Positions 31,078-43,100 of a stretch of 64,000 bases of DNA are shown one piece after another. This DNA comes from CAJXJP01 sp964022365 (GTDB lineage Bacteria; Patescibacteriota; Gracilibacteria; BD1-5; UBA6164): contig CAXHZN010000005.1 of the NCBI GenBank assembly GCA_964022365.1, forward strand, positions 28,483 to 92,482, read 5' to 3'. A program made the position numbers and the translations under genes. Each line of letters begins with the position of its first letter. The stretch's first letter is position 1. The notes under the pieces were generated by a model. That model searched no databases. It saw nothing but the letters and a program-made list of their open reading frames with translations, and was not told the DNA's origin.

Positions 31078-32029
31078 AAGATTGGAAATGTATCTTGGCT
31101 GGACCTGTAACCATAAGTGTCAATTTTGTATTGAGATGCCAACTATGGATGTAATGTGGGATAGAGTTATTAGCAATAAAGAAGTTTTAAAAAAACTCGT
31201 TAAACATAAAAAACTCTGATATGACCATGTGACGTATTTAGGTTGAGAACCATTTATTCAGAAAAATTTTGAGTTTGCTATTAAAGTGGCAAAAAAACTC
31301 TGATTTACTGTTTTAGTTACTACGAATGCAGCGACACTACAGTTTGATAAAATTGCTAAAAATTATCTTCCATATATTGATCAATTAATTATTTCACTAC
31401 CAATTGTAGATAAAAAACTGCAACCTATTATCAATAATACAAAATCAATAATAGATTTTGATAATGTATTTACGAATATTAGAAAATATTGGAAAGGGAA
31501 TTTATTGAAAATAAATACGGTTATAACTCCTCGTAATTTAGATTCTTTAGAAAATATAGTAGAATTTATTCATAAATACCAAGTAAAAGAGATTTCTTTT
31601 ACATATCCTGATATATATTATGATTATTATAAAAAAGATAATATTCTACAAAATATTGCTCCAAGTTACACTCAAGCAAAAGAAAAAATAAAAAAACCAT
31701 ATGAACTTTGTAAAAAATATGGAATAAATGTAAAAGTTGTTGATCTCCCATTTTGTCAGCTACCTGATGAATCAATGATTGCTGACACAGATGATTATTC
31801 TTACCAATCAAGAACCAAGATTCATTATAGTGAAATCAGTTATACTCGTGTAAATTCTTGACCTGAATTTAATGAAAAAAACAATAAAATTGATGAATAC
31901 GAATCTCTTCCAAGAATGAGAAAAATCATAAAAAAATGTGATAGTTGTAAATATAATAATTTATGCTGGGGACCTTCTCATCATTATGAAAAACTATTTT
32001 GACTGAAAGAAATTGAACCTATAAAATAA
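31067..32029 (+). CDS. Radical SAM enzyme of the cluster (7)
   Basis: 320 residues. CNHKCQFC (C14, C18, C21), followed by VTYLGGEPFIQKN. The C-terminal CDSCKYNNLCWGPSHHYEKL is a SPASM-like site, and the end resembles that of its neighbour at 30097. The ATG at 31067 overlaps the previous gene by 11 bases; an internal ATG at codon 8 is possible. Confidence 0.83.
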
Positions 32030-32037
32030 TTATTCTT

Positions 32038-32823
32038 ATGAAAAACAGTATAGAAAATATAGAAAATAAATTTTGAGAAAACTTTTTTTTATTACAAACT
32101 CGCTGATTTAATCAAGTTTTTTCTTCGGAAAATTATATAGTAAATATTTTTCCAAAACAATATAATCTGAAAAAATATAAAAATAATTATGAAAAATATT
32201 TGAATGTTCATAAAAATATTCCAAAAATATTAGAATTTAATTTTGATGATAATTATTTTGTACAAGAAAAAATACAAAATATTCAAGATAATTGGGGAAA
32301 TGAAAAAAATATAGAAATTTTCTTCTGAAAATATTTAGAAAATATTTTTAAATATTCTCATAAAACTCAAAATACTCTTAATAATTTAAATAAAAATAAT
32401 AATTTAAATAATATTCTAGAAAAAAATAATATTTCAGAAATATTTATAAAAAAAATTTATACCATTTATTTGAAAGAAAATAATATAGAGAATAAAAGAT
32501 ATTTAGCAAAATTAATAAAAAACATAAAAAATAATTCAGAAATTTTTCAAGATGATTATGAAAATATTATACATTGAGATTTGAGTGATAGCAATATTTT
32601 ATATAATGGTGAGAATTTTTATCTAATAGATTTTGAAAATATTTCTGATTTTGATATTTATTATGATTTAGTAAGTTTTGATTATTTTGTAGGGAAAAAT
32701 AATTCAGATATTTATAAAAATATTTTTTGAAAACATAATAGAATATTCTCTCAAAATAGATATAATATCAACAAAGATTTCTTTACTTTTATTCACAAAA
32801 ATAATTTATGAAATTTAATATAA
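32038..32823 (+). CDS. APH/choline-kinase-type phosphotransferase
   Basis: A 261-residue protein with the kinase core of the aminoglycoside phosphotransferase/choline kinase fold: the catalytic loop HGDLSDSN (H179-N186, Gly as UGA) and, about 13 residues later, the metal-binding YLIDFEN. The N-terminal lobe is very Asn/Lys/Ile-rich. The family phosphorylates small molecules, sugars or, in some peptide pathways, side chains. Here it sits inside the radical SAM run, and its last 16 bases overlap the next gene. Confidence 0.75.
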
Positions 32824-33710
32824 TTACCCATATAACTACTGCCTGCAACTATGATTGTAGTTATTGTGATGTGATAAAAGATAATAGAAATATTTCAACA
32901 CAAACCTATGAAAATTTATTACATTTCATTTGAGAAAATCAAAATTATATATCACGTTTTAAATTTTTTGGATGAGAACCTTTATTAGCAAAAAATACTA
33001 TTCATAAAATTTTAGAACAGTTTCCTGAAAATAAAAATTTTGAAATAGTTACAAATACAACTTTATTAGATGATAAAGTCTGAGAAAAATTACAAAATCA
33101 ATTCACATTAATCTTTTTTAGTATTGACTCAGAAAATGATTTCAATTTTGAAAAAAATATAAATTTTATTAAAAAATATAATTTAGAAGAAAAACTATAT
33201 TTTAATATTATTATAGATCCTCAAAATATTTCTGCAGCAAAAAAACAATTTCAAGATTTATATCAAGCAGGGATGAGGTGATATAATTTTTTACCTATTT
33301 ATTTCACAAAACCGTGGAATAATTCTCAACTAAAAGATTTTTCAGTTTTTATGAAATGAGTTTTAGATCTATCGATAAGAGATGATTCTCTACGTTTATA
33401 CTGATTTCGTGAGAATAAATGATATGATACAAGTTTGATAAATCCAAGCATATTTATCGATGTAGACGGGAAAATATATTTTTCAGATTTTGTATCTACA
33501 TTTTTCTGAAAAAAAATACAAGATGACTTATTTTTATGAAATTTAGAAAATTTTTCTTTAAAAAAATTAGAAAATTTTGATTTTGATACGCAAAAAAAAG
33601 CATTACACTGTTTGGAGACTAAAATAAATAATTCTGTTGAATGACAAAAACAATTGCATAAAATAATGGATTATTTTTCTGAATACTTAAACAAAAAAAA
33701 TGGAAAATAA
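32808..33710 (+). CDS. Radical SAM enzyme of the cluster (8)
   Basis: 300 residues. CNYDCSYC (C13, C17, C20) and FKFFGGEPLLAKN (one of the GGEP glycines is UGA). It has few cysteines after the barrel, so it probably lacks a SPASM domain. It resembles the protein at 26231 in length and motif spacing. It overlaps both neighbours, 16 bases upstream and 11 downstream. Confidence 0.82.
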
Positions 33711-34968
33711 ACAAAATTTATTAGCCAAAGAACATACAATAAAGCAAAATAGAATATGGGTCAGAATCGCAGCAGCTTGTAATAACAAGTGTCTTTTTTG
33801 TTTGGATTCACAAGCTCAAGACGGGACATATCCAGATGAAGATGTAATCAAAAAAGAAATCAAAGATGGTTTTAAACCAGGTATGGAAAATAGAATCATC
33901 ATATCAGGTTGAGAAGCAAGTATTAATCCAAAATTTCCTGAATATATAAAATATGCAAAAGAATTTTGATACGACAGAGTTCAAACAGTTACAAATGGAA
34001 ATATGTTTGCATCTGAAAATTTCTGTAAAAAAGTATTTGATGCCGGTTTACAAGAAGTTACTTTTTCGTTTCATTGACATACAGCAGCGCTGCATGATTT
34101 TTTAGTTGATACAAAATGAGCATTTAAAAAGTCTCTCAAAGGTCTTATTTATATCAAAAAATATTATCCAAATATTATTATAAATATTGATATTGTTGTA
34201 AATAAAGTAAATGTAAAATTTTTACCAGATATTGTAAAATTTTATATGAGATTATGAGTATATGAATTTGATATCTTACAAATAATTCCTTTTGGAAGAT
34301 GATTTATGAGGTATAAAGATATGCTATTTTACAATGTTGCAGATTATCAAAAACAATTACAAGAAACCTGGGAACTATCAAAAACTCCATGAATGTATAT
34401 GTGGACAAATAGGTTTTATGCAGAAGCTTTTGAATGATATGAAGATCTCATTCAAGACCCGAGAAAAATAAAATCAGAAACAATGGGGGAATGATATCAT
34501 ATGTTTGATGCATTTATTCGTTCAAAATGAGAAAAAAAACCTGAATGTTTCGGTCCGGCATGTGATGTTTGTTTTCAAAATCAATATTGTCATGATTTTT
34601 TAAAAGAAAAAGATGATGAAAAACAAGATTTTAATGGAAAAAAAATTATTTCATGACAAGAATTTCCTAGTCAAGTATATGATATTTATGGTGAAAATTT
34701 TGCTGAATTTAAAAAATATTTAGCATCACAGAAAAAAGAATTAATAAATATTCCAAAATGTTTATGATGAAGTGGAAAATATCAAAAATACGTTGATATA
34801 GCTGAAGAAAAAACTTTAGAAGATTATACACAAAAATATATCACTCAATTATACAGAAAAAAATCTTTGAGATGTGAATCTTGTATACATGAAAAATCTT
34901 GTAAATGAATACATATAAATTTTATTAGAAGTTACGGATTTAAAATTTTAGAACCTATTGAAAAATAA
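33700..34968 (+). CDS. Radical SAM enzyme of the cluster (9)
   Basis: 422 residues. CNNKCLFC (C27, C31, C34), then IIISGGEASINPKFPE (GGEA instead of GGEP, the second Gly being UGA) and VTFSFHGHTAALHDFL. The long C-terminal part has two cysteine groups, CFGPACDVCFQNQYC and CESCIHEKSCKG, suggesting two extra iron-sulfur sites. The HxD/HDFL sequence resembles HxsC-type and related maturases, but I cannot name it with certainty. It lies two bases before the next gene. Confidence 0.83.
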
Positions 34969-34970
34969 TT

Positions 34971-35909
34971 ATGGCAAATATTTGATACATCCAAGTAAAC
35001 AGACATTGTAATAATGCTTGTCATTTTTGTAGTAATCCTTCAAATGGAAACAATATTTCCTATGAAAGATGAATAGAATTACTCGATGATTTTAAAAAAA
35101 GAAATTATCATGGAGTTATTTTTACATGATGAGAACCAACACTTTCTCCTGATTTACCAAAATGGTTAGAATATTCAAGAAAAATTTGAATGAATAATAG
35201 AATGATTTCTAATGGTATGATGTGTTCAAATCCGAAATTTGTTCAAAAATTAGCCGATAGCTGATTAGAATTAGTACATTTTTCAGTATATTCTTGTCAT
35301 GCTCAGATTCATGATTTTTTAACTGATACACCAGGAAGTTGGAAAAAACTCATGTTATCGATTACCAATGCTCTGAATTCGTGAATTCGTGTACAAATAA
35401 ATACTGTAATCAATCATTATAATGAAACTCATTTAGATAAAACTGTAGAATTTCTCACAAAATTATTTCCACCGATTCAACATTTTGTTTGGAATAATCT
35501 TGATCCAGAAATGATGAGAAAAACTGATACGGCTTGGTCAACACTTCCAAATTTTGACAGATTTAAACCTTCATTAAATAAAGCATTTGAACATCTAGAA
35601 TCAACATGAAGGACATTTCGTGTTGAGAAAATGCCACTGTGCTATATTCGTTGATTTGAATGGGCTTCGACTGAAACTCGTAAATTAGTAAAAGATGAAG
35701 AGAGGATTGTACACTTTTTAGATTTTAGAGAAATGATTCATGAAACGCAATGGGAACATGAAAAATTAGAAAAATGTAAAAAATGTGATCTCAATAATAT
35801 TTGTTCAGGGATTTATGAACATGATAAATATTATGATTTTGTTGATGTTTATCCTCAAAAACTTACTAAAGAAGAAAAAATTAATATTATTCAAAAAATA
35901 AAAAGATAA
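34971..35909 (+). CDS. Radical SAM enzyme of the cluster (10), possible HxsC counterpart
   Basis: 312 residues. CNNACHFC (C13, C17, C20), VIFTGGEPTLSPDLPKW, MISNGMM, then FSVYSCHAQIHDFLTDTPGSW. The C-terminus has CKKCDLNNICSGIYEHDKYY, a SPASM-like site. TGGEPTL and the HDF segment fit what I recall of HxsC, the second radical SAM enzyme of the Hxs system. That assignment is tentative; the protein at 33700 is an alternative. The stop overlaps the next start by one base. Confidence 0.8.
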
Positions 35910-36165
35910 TGAAAATTTCTGCTTGTTTAATAGTTAAAAACGAAGAAAAAAATTTAGAAAGATGTTTAAATTCTATTTATAAGTATGTCGATGAAATCAT
36001 AATCACCGATACAGGATCCACAGATAAAACACTCGAAATAGCAAAAAAATATACAGATAAAATTTATTTTTATCAATGGATTAATAATTTTTCAGCAGCA
36101 AGGAATTTCTGTCAATCTCACGCAAATGGAGATTATATTTTTTGGATTGATGCGGATGAATATTT
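35890..36165 (+). repeat. Duplicated segment, copy 1 (glycosyltransferase start)
   Basis: The stretch from 20 bases before the ATG through the DADEYF codons recurs at 36701-36976, offset by 811 bases, with only scattered differences. It marks a tandem gene duplication whose left edge lies in the tail of the preceding radical SAM gene. Confidence 0.8.
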
Positions 36166-36700
36166 TTCGAGAGATACGTGTAAAAATCTAATATCTTTTA
36201 TAAATAATAATTCAACTATTGATACATTTGATATACATAGAATCAATATTTGAGAAAATCTTATAACTCCTAGTGAATATACACAACGAGTTATACGAAA
36301 TAATTGAAAATTTAAATGGGTATTTCATATTCATGAAATATTAGAATGTAGACACAAATATACCGATAAAAAAATCGATTGAATAAGTATGTATCATCAT
36401 TTTGATCGAAAAGATAAGTTATGGCATTATTTTGATTATTATAAAAAAATATTAAAAACTGATATTTTTAATTCAAAAATTAGATTACGGCTCATTAAAA
36501 ATTATTTATTTCAGTGAGATTTTGACAATATTATTTATGTATTAGAGCAAACCAAATACATACATTATTATAATATTCAAGATTTTAAATTAATTTTATC
36601 TAAAATAAAAAATATCAAACAAGCTGAAAAAACATATTTTATGTTAAATAATCTTTTAATAAAATCAGCTATCATTGATAAAAAGTTAAAAAAATATTAA
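35909..36700 (+). CDS. Family 2 glycosyltransferase, copy 1
   Basis: A 263-residue GT-A fold glycosyltransferase. The N-terminus ISACLIVKNEEKNLERCLNSI, DEIIITDTGSTDKT and the metal-binding WIDADEYF (DxD-type, near residue 90) are typical of GT2 proteins with short C-terminal regions, and no membrane segment is seen. It transfers a sugar from a nucleotide sugar; the acceptor is unknown and could be the modified peptide, given the operon. The first 90 codons and the 20 bases before the ATG recur in the next gene. Confidence 0.85.
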
Positions 36701-36976
36701 TTCAAAAAATAAAAAGATAATGAAAATTTCTGCTTGTTTAATAGTTAAAAATGAAGAAAAGTATTTAGATAGATGTCTAAAATCTATTTATAAATATGTT
36801 GATGAAATAATCATTACAGATACTGGTTCTGCAGATAAAACACTCGAAATAGCAAAAAAATATACTGATAAAATATATTTTTTTGAATGGATAGATGATT
36901 TTGCTTCTGCAAGGAATTTTTGTCAATCTCATGCAAATTGAGATTATATACTCAGAATTGATGCGGATGAATATTT
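36701..36976 (+). repeat. Duplicated segment, copy 2 (glycosyltransferase start)
   Basis: The counterpart of 35890-36165. After it the two genes diverge quickly, so only the catalytic N-terminal part is well conserved. Confidence 0.8.
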
Positions 36977-37499
36977 TCATGAAAAAGATATTTCTCGTTT
37001 GGTGAAAGAATTAAATTCTTCAAATAATATTGATACTTTTGATATTATAATGAATTATATTGATAAAAATACAAAAAATCATAAAAATTATCCTTGCTGT
37101 GTTTTGTTTAAAAAATCATTGAGTTGGAAATGGAAAGTTCATGAAGTAATAGATATAAAAAATAAACATACATCGAGATTTTTACCTCAAGTTATAATTC
37201 AACATACTTCTATAAAATGAGATAAACCATGGAGAGATGAAGAAAAATTACTTGAAAATTTTATACAACAACCAGAAAATATTACAGTATTTAGCTTATT
37301 AATAAATCATTATTTATTTTATAAAAATTTTGAAAAAATAAATTATTTATTAGATTTATTGTGAAGTATAGATTATTTTTATATAAAAAATATTATACAA
37401 ATCAGACAAAAATTATTACATATTTCTGAAATTCATATAAAAATTTTAGATCAAAAAATTAAAGAATCAATTGTAATGAATAAAAATAATAATTCATAA
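36720..37499 (+). CDS. Family 2 glycosyltransferase, copy 2
   Basis: A 259-residue paralogue of the preceding gene. ISACLIVKNEEKYLDRCLKSI and IDADEYF are conserved, while the C-terminal 160 residues differ. Tandem duplication followed by divergence of the acceptor-binding part suggests two related sugar transfers, possibly on different acceptors (inference). It starts 19 bases after copy 1. Confidence 0.85.
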
Positions 37500-37510
37500 A
37501 AATCCTTATT

Positions 37511-38614
37511 ATGATACAATATTATGTGCTTTGAAAAAAAAATAATCCAATGTTGATTCATTATTTATGAAAATATCATAATTTAATTATTCAGCGTTTA
37601 GAGTGAGTGATTTCAGAAGAAATTTTTCAAAAAATTATGTCTCATAAAGAGTACAAAACATTTTTATTTAATTGAGATATTTCTGCTATTATAAATACAC
37701 TTTATAATCTGAAAAAAAATTCAGAGTATGAGAATGAAGAATATAAAAAATATGAACAAATTTTTTTAGAAGAATTACATATATTTTTATCTGGGCAAAG
37801 TGAAAAAAATATTTTTTCACTTTGAACAAAAATTTGAGATACAAATATTGCTCTGACTACATATGATAAAAACCCATATAATAAATTTGATGCTCATCCA
37901 GATCATCAAACAACAGGAGGAATATTATGATGGTGAGAAAAATCTCAGCAAGAATGGTTAAAAAATTATCAAAAAACATTTGAATTACTTCAAGTTGTTG
38001 ATGAATGATTTTATGATGAACTCAATATGATAATTAATAAAATTGTCCCTTTATGAACTAGTTACGGTTTACATAATTCTGCATCTTATACCGAGTGTAT
38101 TGGACATTTATATATGTGATATACTGTTGATGTCGATCAACCAGAATTATCAAATTTAGAAGCAATTATTCATGAATCTTCACATAATAAGTTAAATGTT
38201 TTATTTCATTTCGATAAAATAATTCTCAATGATTTATCAGAAAATTATTATTCTCCATTTAGACCTGATGCAAGACATTTAAAATGAGTATTTCTTGCTA
38301 TCCATGCATTTGTCCCAACTATTTATGTATTAATGAAAGCATATCAACATTGATATATTAAAAGTGAAAATTGGCTTCACAAAATGGTTTTATATTATAT
38401 TAAAAATAAAATTACTTGGAAAGTACTAAAAAAATATGCACATTTTACTCAAATGTGAAATGAAATTATGGATGAAATAGAATATGTTATGAAACAAACA
38501 GATATAATCTTTCGTAGTTTAGATATACATAAAGATGTAATTACAGATGTGATTAATCAACAAAAAATACATTTTCAAAATGTAAATCAAGCATATCCAA
38601 ATTTTAAATATTAA
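37511..38614 (+). CDS. HExxH-type peptide beta-hydroxylase-like protein
   Basis: A 367-residue protein with AIIHESSHNKLNVLFHF (H221, E222, H225), followed after about 20 residues by ENYYSPFRPDARHLKGVFLAIHAF. This layout (HExxH, then YSPFRPDARxLxGxxxxxHAF) is that of the HEXXH peptide-modification family (TIGR04267), now known to contain 2-oxoglutarate-dependent beta-hydroxylases found in radical SAM RiPP clusters, rather than a protease. It is the last gene of the run before a terminator. The first 150 residues are not recognised. Confidence 0.8.
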
Positions 38615-38645
38615 AAAAACCTTTATATACTATAAAGGTTTTTTA
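38614..38645. terminator. Terminator at the end of the Hxs-like cluster
   Basis: AAAAAACCTTTATA paired with TATAAAGGTTTTTT around a three-base loop. It is nearly symmetric and also overlaps the end of the convergent minus-strand gene, so it may serve both. Confidence 0.88.
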
Positions 38646-39984
38646 TTATTGTTTTGATAATATTCATTACAAATACAAATATTGAATCTGAATAAAAATA
38701 TGTAACCATAAATCACAAAAATATAAAAGCAGCAAATGGAAATGTTTTTAATATTTTTATGTCTAATAAATCATTAACAAAATTATTATTTCACTTGTGA
38801 TGTCTATTTAATATTCAATAAGCTTTTTGTATATTTTTTCTATCTACTTGAGAAATAGGATTATCCATAGAAATAAAATATTTTTTTGGAGAAGGGTAAA
38901 ATATTCATTTTTTATTATTATGCGCACCAAGACAATTTTCATTTCATAAATTTTTTATGAGAAATTTTTTGTCTACAATATCTCATGATTTTAAATCAGA
39001 TACTTTAATCATTTTTTCTTCAGCTACCTGAAAAGCAATTTTATACATATATATTGCAATTTTTACACAAATGAGTATTCAAAAATAATATGTAGCTATA
39101 AGTATAAGATTAGAGGTAAGTCCCTGAGGATTAATTGTATATTCATAATAAATATATCAACTTAATAAAAGAGAAAATAAAAATAATATTATTTCATTAC
39201 TATATTTACTGTCTACTTTAAATATTTTACATAATTGAATAAGTCATGTTTGAAGCCAATCTGATAAATGTCTATAACAAAAAACTAAAATAAAATAAAA
39301 TATAAAAATAATTAAAAATAATAGCAAAAATGCGTATACTGCATTTTGAGATAAAAAAGATAAAATATTATTATCTTGAATAACTCTATAATAATTATTT
39401 TGAACATACGGATCAAAAATATATATTTTTGATATACGAATAAGTAAAAATATAAATAAAAATTTTAAAACTCCTACTATTGTGAGTCTAATAAGTGACT
39501 CTTGAAATGCATCTTTTCTGATTCATATAGAGTAATAATATCTTTGTTTAAAATCGATAAGAATCGATTGAATAAAACTTTTATCTCATCGCACTATATT
39601 ATATAAATTCTTTCCATAAAAAAACACAAAATACAATCATAAATATATCAATGTGACTAATGAAATATTTGCAATAAATGGTACAATTCAAATATGAGGT
39701 ATAAAAAGACTTAATACTAGTAAATATTTTGCATCTCATGCTCACCAAATACCATAATAATACAATAGAAAAGTAATAATAAATGAAATAAAAAATTGAA
39801 TAAAAAAAGCAAGTTCAATTTGTGTATTTGATAAATATGCTATTGAAAATAAATATGTAGGAAGTAAGTACAATAAATAAATTAAATATTTATTAGGTAT
39901 TTTTTTACTTTTTATGTCTCTATAAACAATAAAAATATTGATAATTACAAATCAAATTAATATTAAAATAAACAGATAAAACAT
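38623..39984 (-). CDS. Type IV prepilin peptidase-like (A24) membrane protease
   Basis: A 453-residue polytopic membrane protein. The N-terminal 170 residues carry the two aspartates of the A24 (prepilin/preflagellin peptidase) family: YRDIKSKKIPN (D23) and GAGDAKYLLVLSLFIP (D84). The methylase-type N-terminal cytoplasmic domain of bacterial PilD with its cysteines is absent, as in the short CpaA/TadV type. After the peptidase part come several more membrane helices and a soluble stretch containing EEKMIKVSDLKSGDIVDK, then a final helix, an unusual extension. It converges on the Hxs-like run and could process its leaders (inference). Confidence 0.8.
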
Positions 39985-40143
39985 ATTTTTTTATTTTAAA
40001 AAATATAAAATAATTTTATTTAGTATAGAACTAAAAAAATGAATGTAAAATTATTTTACATTTACTTGCTCAAATATTTGAATTTTTTATGAATTTATGA
40101 TTTACTATATATAGTAGCTAAATTTATATATAAAAAAATCCCT
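39985..40143. other. Divergent intergenic region
   Basis: It separates the divergent peptidase and giant-protein genes. It contains one hairpin (GTAAAAT with ATTTTAC, near 40046-40062) and AT-rich stretches that could hold both promoters (TATATATAG near 40104-40112). I see no gene in it. Confidence 0.4.
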
Positions 40144-43100
40144 ATGAGAATCTTGAAACTCATTACATTCATGTTTGTACTGTTTATGTCGTATGCAAAT
40201 GCATCGGCATATGTTCATAGTACTGTATCTTGGTCAAGTAATTCAAATACTTGGAATTCTTGTCCATCATGAACAACTATTTCTTTTAGTTCTACTAGCT
40301 GAGCATCTAGTTCAGGATCAGCAAATTGTATTGCATATTGTGGGACAGATTTACATTATTCATCTTCTGCATGTAGAGCAGTAGGAAATGGATATTATTC
40401 ACCAAGTTGAAATGATACAAGATATTCATGTACGAATGGATCATCAGATAATAATTCAAGAAATTATTATTACACATCAGACGGGAATGGTTCAAATAAT
40501 TGTTCACAATCCTATAGTGCAAAATGTTGAGTAGATTATTATGAAACATCAAATGGTACATGTAGTCCAGTAGGGAATGGTTATTATTCATCAGCAAACG
40601 TAAATGCGAGATGATCATGTACAAATTTACCATCAAGTAATAATTCAAGAAATTATTATTATACATCATCATGAGGATGAGATACATCATGTTCTTATAC
40701 GTATTCAGATAAATGTTGAGTAGATTATTATGAAACATCAAATGGTACATGTAGTCCAGTAGGGAATGGTTATTATTCATCAGCAAACGTAAATGCGAGA
40801 TGATCATGTACAAATTTACCATCAAGTAATAATTCAAGAAATTATTATTATACATCATCATGAGGATGAGATACATCATGTTCTTATACATATTCAGACA
40901 AATGTGGAACTGATTATTATGAAAATTCAAATGGAACTTGTAGCCCAGTAGGGAATGGGAGATACTCACCTAGTAGTAATAATTCTAGATATTCTTGTAC
41001 AAATGGTACAACTGTAAACTGATATTATACATCTGATGGGAGTGGTTCAAATTCTTGTTCTTGGACTTGTAATTCATGATATTTAAAATCTTGATCTAAT
41101 TGTGTAGATCCTTACACACCTACTTGAACTGTAACATATTCTACAAATTCTTGGACGAGTTGAAATGTAACCGTAAATATTTCTTGTAGTGATTCATGAA
41201 GTGGTTGTAATATGTCATGAGTTTCATGATGGAATGTATCTTGAAATAATTATAGTAGAACATTTACAAGTAATCACTCAAGTAATCAATCATTTGTTAT
41301 TAGAGATAATTCTTGAAATGCTAGACAACTAACTTATAGAGTAAATAATATAGATAAGACAGATCCAAATTTAGATGTGATTTACTATGTAACATGATGG
41401 ACTAATGGTATTGTAGATATTGAAATAACTTGTGATGATGCATGAAGTGGATGTGATTTACAAGATATTGCTTGATTTACTAGAACATGAAATGAATATT
41501 ATTCTAGAGATTTTACGAGCAACACAAATGGTACTCAATATATTACCGTAAGAGATAAAGTATGAAACACTAGAAATATTTGATATCAAATAACAAATAT
41601 TGATACAGTTGTTCCAAATGCTACGGTTTCATATTCACCAAGTTGAGAAACTTCAGGAAATGTAACAGTTACTATTACTTGTAGTGATGTATTAAGTGGA
41701 TGTAATATGTCATGAGTTTCATGATGGACTGTATCATGAAATAACTATAGTAAAACTTTTTCATCTAATCATAGTTCAAATCAAATTTTTACTGTAAAAG
41801 ATAATGCAGGGAATACTAAGTCAATAAACTATAGAGTTACAAATATTGATAAATGAAGCCCTATATGAACTGTATCATACTCTCCAAGTGGTTGGACAAA
41901 TGGGAATGTAACTGTAAATGTTGCATGTAGTGATGCATGATCTTGATGTGAATCAGCAAATTATTCAAAAATTGTTTCATCGAATTGAAATGGTACAATA
42001 GAAATAACAGATAATACAGGCAACAGTACTTTTGTGACATATAATGTTACAAATATAGATAAAACTATTCCTACTTGAAATATTTCACATAATTCTGGTT
42101 GGTATAACAATTCTCAAACAATTACTTTTTCAGCTGAAGATAGTGGATGAAGTAAATTAAAAAGAATTTATTTACAAGAAAGTATTAATGGAGGAGGATA
42201 TACATATGTTTCAGGTACAAGTTATGATAATTTAAATTCAACTACTACTGTTACAAAAACATTTACAAGAACAGCAGTTAATGAAAATAATTATAGATAT
42301 AGACTTGTAGCTTGGGATAATACAGGACAAACTGCTATTATTTACGGACCTTCATCTCGTATTTATTTTGATACAGTTGTACCTGCAAATCCTACAATTA
42401 ATTCTTCAACACACTCAAATCAAGTATGGTCTAATCAAGATGATGTAGTATTTTCAATTACTAAAAATTCTGCAGGACCTAGTACTTCAACGAATTATTA
42501 TTGTATAGATACAACAAACAGTTGTAATCCTACAACATCTTGAGATTCAAAATCTTATACAAATGTGACAACTCAAAAACAATATTTTAGAGCAAAAACT
42601 TGTGATATTGCATGATGTAGTTGAGTTTCTACATTTACTCTTGTTATAGATACAACATGACCAAATGGGACAGTTTCATATTCACCAAGCACATGGACGA
42701 GTTGAGATGTTACTATTAATGTAGCCTGTAGTGATAGTGGTGCAGGTTGTAACAGTGCATCTACAAGTAAATTAGTTAGTTCAAATGGAACATGAATTAT
42801 TACTATTACAGATAATGTATGAAATTCTAGAAACATTTCATATAACGTGACTAATATAGATAAAATAAAACCTACAGGTAATATTTCACATAACACAGGT
42901 TGGTATAACAATTCACAAACAATTACTTTTTCAGCACAAGATACTGGATGAAGTAAATTAAAAAGAATGTGGCTACAAGAAAGTGTAAATGGTTGATCAT
43001 ATACATATGTACAATCTGCAGATTATAATAATTTAAATTCAACAACAACAGTTACAAAAACCTATACTAGAACTGCAGTTGATGGAAATAATTATAGATA

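Noticed and set aside
25355..35909. UGA as selenocysteine or tryptophan in the redox enzymes
   Set aside because: UGA occurs at glycine positions of GGEP and in unrelated housekeeping genes, UGG is used for Trp, and no SECIS-like requirement could apply to so many sites.
37511..38614. Zinc metalloprotease for leader removal
   Set aside because: HExxH alone suggests a protease, but the following YSPFRPDARHLKG pattern fits the HEXXH peptide-modification family better.
40307..40969. 220-residue minus-strand frame
   Set aside because: It is a low-complexity antisense shadow of the repeat region of the giant secreted protein, rich in Asn, Leu and Met codons opposite Asn/Tyr/Ser repeats.
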